Of a stretch of DNA of 6,054 nucleotides, positions 1 through 4,371 are shown piece after piece. Position 1 is the first letter of the stretch; each line of letters opens with the position of its first letter. The notes beneath the pieces were generated by a model that saw nothing but the letters and a program-made list of their open reading frames with translations, was not told where the DNA came from and did no database searches. This DNA comes from Lysobacterales bacterium (lineage in GTDB: Bacteria; Pseudomonadota; Gammaproteobacteria; Xanthomonadales; Marinicellaceae), in contig JALWML010000175.1 in assembly GCA_027083915.1 (NCBI GenBank), positions 1-6,054 on the forward strand, in the 5' to 3' direction. A program made the position numbers and the translations under genes.

Positions 1-249
1 CAAAAATCTTATCTTGCGAAATTAAAAACAAAGAAAATTAAGAAAACTGATAAAAACAGCCTTGCAAGCCTCAAAATGACAGGTAATAGGGCTTGGGGAG
101 GAGAGTTTGCCGTATTGATGCTTAATTTAATCAATGCTGAGGTAAATCCTCCGCTTAAAGTAATTTATTTGGTGATATTCTGTTGTTTATTTTGTTTCCT
201 AAAGGTTAATGCAATTAAAAATAATAAAAAGAGTATCAAGTACCCATAG
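1..249 (+). CDS. Possible 3' end of a gene entering from the left edge (doubtful)
   Basis: Frame 1 is open from the first base to a TAG at 247-249, giving 82 lysine-rich codons followed by a short hydrophobic stretch (VIYLVIFCCLFCFL) and a basic tail. No start is visible because the frame is already open at the edge. It resembles no family I recognise. It overlaps the convergent secreted-protein gene by 85 bases, where the opposite strand encodes that gene's C-terminal membrane segment, so the hydrophobic part may be a by-product. Base composition alone could keep an A-rich frame open this long. Treat it as a possible truncated or unrelated 3' end, not an established gene. I see no terminator, RNA or repeat in 1-164. 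Confidence 0.15.
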   Translation, partial: QKSYLAKLKTKKIKKTDKNSLASLKMTGNRAWGGEFAVLMLNLINAEVNPPLKVIYLVIFCCLFCFLKVNAIKNNKKSIKYP

Positions 250-1109
250 TTATTCATAGCAGGAACTGCAACGGCAGGCGCAAGTGCAAAGGCAGAATCA
301 TCGTCTTCAAAATTAAAAACTAAATCATCGCTTGCACCAAAGGCAATACGGACATTGTCAACAAACATTAATGAATCGGCACTCCAGCCAGAACCAACAC
401 CTGTATTAATTCCAATAATAAATAATGTGCCATTACTAAAATCTGGTGGAGTAGGGTCGCCAACAGCACCGACTTGTGGTCCTGAAAGCCAATCGGCAAA
501 GGTCAAATCAAAGTTTTGTACAACACCACTGGCAACAGCGGCACTGGGGTCACAATCTGAACAAAATAACCAAAATTCAGAGGATTTTACATCTTCGCTA
601 ATCCACGTATCGGTCAAAATAGAACCACCAAACCCAGGTTGGTAAACAGCTTCATAAATAAAGAACCCGTAGGTGTCATCTGTTGGATCTGCAGGGGTGT
701 TGGAATCATGTAACCACGCCAGCCTAAGAGGCGGGTGTAAAATAGCGTTCACTAAGGAGCTGCTATCGCGATAATACTCATAAGAAAGTTGAGTTAAATT
801 GTTTAAAGTTCGGTTTGGAAAGTTAATTGCAGTCGGAGATGTTTGCCAAATTAATTGGTAGTCGGCCTTATCTTGCCCTGGCGTGACAAATCTAGTGTTA
901 AATTCAATCGAACTATCGCCCAATGAGCTGATTTGACCAGACCGTGCTTGCGTTGTTGTCACGGCAACAGTAGTGTCTGCCCTTACATTTGCAGGCAACC
1001 AACCAGCAGGCGAAGCAATCGTACTGACTGTTTCAGTTTGTGCAAACACAGTGTTTGAAATGGCGAACATGACAAAAGTAATAAATATAACCCAATTATT
1101 TTTAGTCAT
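165..1109 (-). CDS. Secreted protein with IPTL-CTERM-like C-terminal sorting signal
   Basis: A 314-residue protein of unknown function. The N-terminus is a Sec signal peptide: polar MTKNN, a hydrophobic core from residue 6 to about 18, and a likely cleavage after V-F-A at residue 23. The mature part is rich in Thr, Ser, Asp and aromatic residues, as in beta-sandwich extracellular proteins, and has a C-S-D-C pair (Cys183, Cys186) that could form a disulfide or bind metal. The C-terminus has the three-part layout of an IPTL/VPxxxxxG-type sorting domain: V282-P283 with Gly289, a hydrophobic span at about 290-303, then a basic tail beginning R-K-Q-N-K. Such tails typically hold a protein at the inner membrane for later processing by a dedicated protease. 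The start is fixed by a strong Shine-Dalgarno. The gene stands alone on this strand, separated from the tRNA by the palindromic element. Existence is well supported; the sorting-family assignment is moderate and the function unknown. Confidence 0.85.
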   Translation of the reverse strand: MTKNNWVIFITFVMFAISNTVFAQTETVSTIASPAGWLPANVRADTTVAVTTTQARSGQISSLGDSSIEFNTRFVTPGQDKADYQLIWQTSPTAINFPNRTLNNLTQLSYEYYRDSSSLVNAILHPPLRLAWLHDSNTPADPTDDTYGFFIYEAVYQPGFGGSILTDTWISEDVKSSEFWLFCSDCDPSAAVASGVVQNFDLTFADWLSGPQVGAVGDPTPPDFSNGTLFIIGINTGVGSGWSADSLMFVDNVRIAFGASDDLVFNFEDDDSAFALAPAVAVPAMNNYGYLILFLLFLIALTFRKQNKQQNITK

Positions 1110-1115
1110 AAAGTG

Positions 1116-1122
1116 TCTCCTT
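1116..1122 (-). promoter_or_regulatory. Ribosome binding site of the secreted-protein gene
   Basis: On the minus strand AAGGAGA lies 6 bases before the ATG at 1109, an almost ideal Shine-Dalgarno that decides this start. The region behind it (1123-1245) is very AT-rich with several TATATT-like stretches, but no -35/-10 pair with good spacing stands out. Confidence 0.75.
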
Positions 1123-1245
1123 GTATAAGTGATAATTTAGAACATCGATATATAGTTTTGCACAATAATTAATGCATTACAACAAATATTTCATGTAACT
1201 TGTTAATATATAATAGAATATTGTTTTTAAGGCGAGGAAATATAA

Positions 1246-1272
1246 GAGACCTTTGCATAACTATGTGGCGAA
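1246..1272 (+). repeat. Left terminal inverted repeat of the MITE-like element
   Basis: It begins GAGACCTTTGCATAACTA and continues TGTGGCGAA. It pairs with the right end at 1377-1404, differing at one of the outer 18 bases and by one gap and one mismatch further in. Confidence 0.8.
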
Positions 1273-1317
1273 AGAAAAAATAGAGGAAATTTGCCAGATT
1301 GAGTCAAAAATTGAAGG

Positions 1318-1333
1318 TAATAGCCTGCTATTA
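1318..1333. repeat. Central perfect hairpin of the MITE-like element
   Basis: TAATAGC-CT-GCTATTA, a perfect 7-bp inverted repeat with a 2-base loop, centred on the midpoint of the 159-bp element. Outer arms AAAAATT (1306-1312) with AATTTTT (1337-1343), and TTTGCCA (1290-1296) with TGGCAAA (1344-1350), extend it into a long foldback. If transcribed, the whole element could form one extended hairpin. Confidence 0.75.
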
Positions 1334-1376
1334 GCGAATTTTTTGGCAAAAAGCTGGTGAGTTTAATAATTTTATA

Positions 1377-1404
1377 TTCGTCACACTAGTTATGCAAAGG
1401 CCTC
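1377..1404 (-). repeat. Right terminal inverted repeat of the MITE-like element
   Basis: Read on the minus strand it begins GAGGCCTTTGCATAACTA and continues GTGTGACGAA, mirroring the left end. It stops 23 bases short of the encoded CCA of the tRNA-Arg gene. Confidence 0.8.
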
Positions 1405-1427
1405 TATAAGTGTTTTTTTGGAAAAAA

Positions 1428-1504
1428 TGGCGCGCCTAGCAGGACTTGAACCTGCAACCACAGCCTTCGGAGGGCTGTATTCTATCCAGTTGAACTATAG
1501 GCGC
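1428..1504 (-). tRNA. tRNA-Arg (anticodon CCG)
   Basis: A complete 77-base cloverleaf on the minus strand. The acceptor stem GCGCCTA pairs with TAGGCGC, followed by discriminator G and an encoded CCA (1428-1430). The anticodon arm is CAGCC-CTCCGAA-GGCTG, so positions 34-36 read CCG and decode the arginine codon CGG. The T arm is GCAGG-TTCAAGT-CCTGC. It resembles E. coli tRNA-Arg(CCG) as I recall it, including the acceptor start and the discriminator. It lies 39 bases past the megL stop on the same strand, so it could be cotranscribed or use its own promoter. A GATAAT -10-like hexamer at 1518-1523 is suitably placed but has no good -35. A short T run follows the CCA in the direction of transcription, then the palindromic element. 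Confidence 0.95.
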
Positions 1505-1543
1505 GTTGAGTTTTGGTATTATCCCTGTTTTATTTCCAAGACT

Positions 1544-2731
1544 CTATAGTTTTGCTAAAGATTGTTCTAAATCTGCAATAATGTCATCAACATCTTCAAG
1601 TCCAATGGATATTCGGATGAGGGTTGGGCTAATTAAATGGGCTTCTAGTTCTTCTTCGCTATAAGTTGAATGAGTCATGGAAGCAGGGTGCTGGATCAGG
1701 GTTTCGGTATCACCTAAACTGACGGCACACAGTATCATTTCGAGTTGGTTGATGAATTGTGCACCTGTTTGTCTATCGCCTTTGAGTTCAAAAGCAATCA
1801 TACCTCCAAATTGATCCATTTGTGATTTGGCAAGCTTGTGGTATTCAAAGTCTGGGAGACCTGGAAAATATACTTTACTAATGTTTTTATGGTTATGGAG
1901 GTATGTTGCAACTTTTTTAGCGTTTTCACAATGTCTATCCATGCGAACATGCAGTGTTTTTAATCCTCGCAAGATGAGGCTAATATCCATCGCAGAAATT
2001 ACCGCTCCTGTCATGTCTTTTAGACCAAAATAACGCACGGTTTCAAGTGTTTCGGAATCACCGATGACAAATCCAGCAATTAAATCGCCGTGCCCACCAA
2101 GGTATTTTGTGGCAGAATGAACAACCATATCGGCGCCATGTTCTAGCGGTCTTTGCAGATAGGGCGTACAATAGGTGTTGTCAATGACGAGCTTGGTTTC
2201 GGTATTTTTTGTGATTTCTGCCAGTGCTTTGATGTTAACAAGGCGCATATTGGGGTTGGCAGGTGTTTCGGCAAAAACTACTTTGGTTTTTTCTGAAATG
2301 GCTTTGGCCAAATTTTCAGCCTTGGTTAAATCACAATAGGTAATTTCGACACCAAATTTTTTCAATCCATGTTCGAGAAAACTAAAGGTGCAGCCATAAA
2401 GCGTAATATCGGCAATAATTTCATCACCTGGTTGCACAAGTGACCATAATGCAGAGGTGATGGCACCCATTCCTGAGGCAGTTGCCAGTGCCGCTTCGCC
2501 GCCTTCAAGTGATGCCATTCTTTGTTCGAGCAGAGCTTGTGATGGTGTGCCAAGTCTAGAGTAGATGTAATGAGCATTTTCACCTTCAAAAGCATCAGAG
2601 CCTTGTTGCACATTGTCAAAGGCAAAAGTTGAAGTCATGTACAAAGGTGGATTTAATGAGCCGTGAAACTCTTTGGCATCATAACCAAAGTGAATCGCGC
2701 GTGTTTGGAATTTTGCATTTGGATTTTTCAT
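1544..2731 (-). CDS. megL: Methionine gamma-lyase (PLP-dependent)
   Basis: A 395-residue cytoplasmic enzyme of the Cys/Met-metabolism PLP family (fold type I), close to the usual length of about 398. It splits L-methionine into methanethiol, 2-oxobutanoate and ammonia. Residues align with the Pseudomonas putida enzyme at a constant offset of two: Tyr57 and Arg59 (phosphate binding across the dimer), Tyr112, Cys114 in LYGCTF (the active-site cysteine typical of true methionine gamma-lyases), Asp184 holding the PLP ring, Lys209 in SATK forming the Schiff base, and the Lys238-Asp239 pair in GLKDMTGA. The Cys and Lys-Asp residues argue against cystathionine gamma-lyase, cystathionine gamma-synthase or O-acetylhomoserine sulfhydrylase, though only an assay would settle specificity. 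The start matches the family N-terminus, but no convincing Shine-Dalgarno precedes it. It is divergent from the TyrR-like regulator, with a TyrR-box-like repeat over its predicted promoter. Confidence 0.93.
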   Translation of the reverse strand: MKNPNAKFQTRAIHFGYDAKEFHGSLNPPLYMTSTFAFDNVQQGSDAFEGENAHYIYSRLGTPSQALLEQRMASLEGGEAALATASGMGAITSALWSLVQPGDEIIADITLYGCTFSFLEHGLKKFGVEITYCDLTKAENLAKAISEKTKVVFAETPANPNMRLVNIKALAEITKNTETKLVIDNTYCTPYLQRPLEHGADMVVHSATKYLGGHGDLIAGFVIGDSETLETVRYFGLKDMTGAVISAMDISLILRGLKTLHVRMDRHCENAKKVATYLHNHKNISKVYFPGLPDFEYHKLAKSQMDQFGGMIAFELKGDRQTGAQFINQLEMILCAVSLGDTETLIQHPASMTHSTYSEEELEAHLISPTLIRISIGLEDVDDIIADLEQSLAKL

Positions 2732-2756
2732 GTTGCTATTGTATAAGCTGGAATAA

Positions 2757-2785
2757 TTTATACCACGATAAAACTGTAATTAAAA
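2757..2785 (-). promoter_or_regulatory. Predicted megL promoter with extended -10
   Basis: On the minus strand TGG-TATAAA (the TATAAA at 2757-2762, the TGG at 2763-2765) forms an extended -10 of the TGnTATAAT type. A weak -35, TTTTAA at 2780-2785, lies 17 bases upstream. Transcription would begin near 2750, giving a leader of about 20 bases before the ATG at 2731. The -35 is inside TyrR-box-like repeat A, so a bound regulator would be expected to block polymerase. The prediction is by eye. Confidence 0.5.
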
Positions 2786-2792
2786 TCTTACA
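2775..2792. promoter_or_regulatory. TyrR-box-like operator A (megL side)
   Basis: TGTAA-TTAAAATC-TTACA, an 18-base site with 5-bp arms. The E. coli TyrR box is TGTAAA-N6-TTTACA, with an essential G and C separated by 14 bases; here G2776 and C2791 have that spacing. The site overlaps the predicted -35 of megL, and its centre is about 65 bp from operator B, roughly six helical turns. Arms this short could arise by chance in AT-rich DNA, but two such sites in one short divergent region next to a tyrR homologue make chance less likely. Confidence 0.6.
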
Positions 2793-2839
2793 ATAAAACC
2801 ACTTATTTTCTAAGGCATTAACTTTATTGCTTTTTTTAC

Positions 2840-2857
2840 TGTAACAGTTTCGTTACA
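2840..2857. promoter_or_regulatory. TyrR-box-like operator B (autoregulatory candidate)
   Basis: TGTAAC-AGTTTC-GTTACA, a perfect 6-bp inverted repeat with a 6-base spacer. It matches the TyrR-box layout TGTAAA-N6-TTTACA except for a compensated A-to-C / T-to-G change at the inner arm position. G2841 and C2856 are 14 bases apart, as required. It ends directly before the first possible ATG of the regulator (2858) and 9 bases before the preferred one (2867), so binding there would most likely repress the regulator's own transcription. Family knowledge supports this: E. coli tyrR is autoregulated. Confidence 0.7.
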
Positions 2858-2866
2858 ATGGTATTT

Positions 2867-4360
2867 ATGAAGATTAAAATAACCACAGAAAACATTACTG
2901 GCTTATCAAAAGAGATTCTGTCTTTGTTGGCAAGCTATGATATTGATATTCGCCGAGTCGAAGTAGAAACAGGCTTGATGCACCTAGCCACCCAAGAATT
3001 AGAAAAAACAGTTGAGCGTGAAATTGCCACTAAACTTGTGCAAATTAAAGGTGTTAAATGGGTTGAAAGCATTGCAGTGATGCCAGTAAATGAGCGTAAT
3101 TTATTTTTAAATACGATACTTAATGCTATTTCAGATCCTGTTTTTGGCATCAATAACAAAGGTGAAATTAGTTATCAAAACAAACAAGCTCAAGACAGTT
3201 TTAAGGCTGACAAAAAGCTGAAGTATATTAAAGAAATTTTTGTTGAAAAAAACTGGGCAAGCAAAATTGATAGTGCTGCCAAAAATACTTTACCGATAAA
3301 TATAAATACCATTGCAGGAGGGATGTTGGTCGAAGTGCGAGGCATTAGTCAAAATAATCAGCAGTCGATAGGTGCAGTTTTAATTTTTCACAAACCCGAA
3401 TCCATAACCACTCGTTCACACATTATTCAAAGTGTTGACATGAAGGGCTTTGACGCACTTGTTGCCGCTGATAAGCAAATGATAGAGATTATTAACCGTG
3501 CCAAGCACTTGTGTAATCCACACGTACCTTTGGTTATTAGTGGCGAGGCAGGTGTAGGTAAAAAAACTATTGCCAAGGCGATTCATTTTGCTAGTGAAAG
3601 AAAAAACTCGTTATTTTCGAGCATTAATTGCAGTACCAGCAAACAAGCTCAAATGATGGAAGAGTTATTTGGTTTAGCTCATCCACGGTATGGAAGTGCA
3701 GGCATATTAGAAATAACCGATGGTGGAACAGTATATATCAATAATGTGCAAGATTTGTCACAAGCTTGTCAAACTAAGTTGTTACACTTTATTCAGACAG
3801 GTGAGTTTAAACGGGTTGGTGGGAAAGAGTTAAGAAAATCAAGTGTTAAACTGATTGTTTCTAGCACCCAAATGCTCAATAAATATGTTGAAAGCAATCA
3901 AATAAGCGATGCATTATTTTATGCTCTTGATGTGACCCAACTCTCTATTCCGCCATTAAGAGAAAGAAAAGATGATATTGAACCGTTGATTGCTGGGTTT
4001 TTAATGGAATTTAAGCAACAAGGCGGAAACGTTGTGCAAGAGTTATCTTTTGCTGCTTTGAGTAAGTTAAAATCCTATTATTGGCCAGGGAATATCACTC
4101 AATTAAAAGATATTATCTACAAAGCTTGTTTGTTATCAGAGGGGCAGATTATTGAAGATTCTCACATTGAAATTGATGGACATGTTCACATTCAAAGTAG
4201 CCTAGAGGATTGCAGTTTGCCACAAGCCGTGGCAGAGTTTGAGAAACATTTTTTACAACATTGGTACCAAAAATATCCTTCGACTCGAAAATTAGCCGCT
4301 CAATTAGGTGTATCACACACAACAATTGCGCAAAAATTAAATAAATATAACCTCGCATAG
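2867..4360 (+). CDS. tyrR: TyrR-like transcriptional regulator with degenerate AAA+ domain
   Basis: 497 residues from the chosen start; E. coli TyrR has 513. Domains in order: ACT (about 1-70, opening MKIKITTENITGLSKEI, which aligns without gaps with MRLEVFCEDRLGLTREL), PAS (about 75-175), AAA+ (about 195-420) and a C-terminal Fis-like helix-turn-helix with YPSTRKLAAQLGVSHTTIA, nearly identical to TyrR. As in TyrR the GAFTGA loop is missing, so sigma-54 activation is not expected. Walker A survives (GEAGVGKKT, Lys232). Walker B reads VYINN, with Asn292-Asn293 in place of Asp-Glu; both arginine-finger positions are lost (Ser347, Ala353 in SDALFYAL); sensor II Arg is Thr411 (WPGNIT). ATP hydrolysis is therefore unlikely. 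An in-frame ATG at 2858 would add three residues; I prefer 2867 because the ACT domain begins there. Neither start has a Shine-Dalgarno. The effector is unknown. It probably controls megL and the downstream sat/cysC. Confidence 0.9.
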   Translation: MKIKITTENITGLSKEILSLLASYDIDIRRVEVETGLMHLATQELEKTVEREIATKLVQIKGVKWVESIAVMPVNERNLFLNTILNAISDPVFGINNKGEISYQNKQAQDSFKADKKLKYIKEIFVEKNWASKIDSAAKNTLPININTIAGGMLVEVRGISQNNQQSIGAVLIFHKPESITTRSHIIQSVDMKGFDALVAADKQMIEIINRAKHLCNPHVPLVISGEAGVGKKTIAKAIHFASERKNSLFSSINCSTSKQAQMMEELFGLAHPRYGSAGILEITDGGTVYINNVQDLSQACQTKLLHFIQTGEFKRVGGKELRKSSVKLIVSSTQMLNKYVESNQISDALFYALDVTQLSIPPLRERKDDIEPLIAGFLMEFKQQGGNVVQELSFAALSKLKSYYWPGNITQLKDIIYKACLLSEGQIIEDSHIEIDGHVHIQSSLEDCSLPQAVAEFEKHFLQHWYQKYPSTRKLAAQLGVSHTTIAQKLNKYNLA

Positions 4361-4364
4361 GGAG
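4361..4364 (+). promoter_or_regulatory. Ribosome binding site of sat/cysC
   Basis: GGAG starts right after the regulator's TAG and lies 7 bases before the ATG at 4372. It decides the start of sat/cysC and fits translation from a shared tyrR-sat/cysC message. Confidence 0.7.
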
Positions 4365-4371
4365 TAGTTTC

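Larger units (their letters stand above)
1241..1409. mobile_element. Palindromic MITE-like element with terminal inverted repeats and target duplication
   Basis: The element proper is 1246-1404 (159 bp). Its ends are imperfect inverted repeats of 27 and 28 bases (1246-1272 and 1377-1404). The outer 18 bases match at 17 positions, beginning GAGRCCTTTGCATAACTA, and the rest agree with one gap and one mismatch. TATAA occurs directly outside both ends (1241-1245, 1405-1409), as expected of a 5-bp target duplication. The interior is also self-complementary: TTTGCCA, AAAAATT and TAATAGC on the left pair with GCTATTA, AATTTTT and TGGCAAA on the right around a CT loop at 1325-1326, which is the midpoint of the element. 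No transposase or long frame is present, so mobilisation would be in trans. The GAGACCTTTGCA-type end resembles the ends of some IS5-superfamily elements as I recall them; a 5-bp duplication is not the commonest for that group, so the family assignment is tentative. Confidence 0.8.

Noticed and set aside
355..645. Plus-strand 96-codon open frame
   Set aside because: It lies wholly within the secreted-protein gene on the other strand, has no Shine-Dalgarno and encodes a low-complexity product; a shadow frame.
1177..1198. TTACA-N12-TGTAA inverted repeat upstream of the secreted-protein gene, considered as a third TyrR-like site
   Set aside because: The half sites point the wrong way (TTACA first) and the spacer is 12, so it does not have TyrR-box geometry; AT-rich chance repeat is likelier.
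1246..1404. A small gene or transposase fragment inside the palindromic element
   Set aside because: Short in-frame stretches are interrupted by stops in every frame I read, and the sequence is explained by self-complementarity.
1410..1430. T6-CC-A7 self-complementary run just past the tRNA, considered as a terminator
   Set aside because: The stem would be only A-T pairs and is not followed by a T tract in the direction of transcription.
2362..2625. Minus-strand 87-codon open frame
   Set aside because: It is an alternative frame inside megL, whose frame is fixed by strong family motifs.
2867..4360. Reading the regulator as a sigma-54 activator because of its AAA+ domain and HTH
   Set aside because: The GAFTGA sigma-54 contact loop is absent and ATPase residues are lost; the ACT-PAS order and HTH sequence are those of TyrR.
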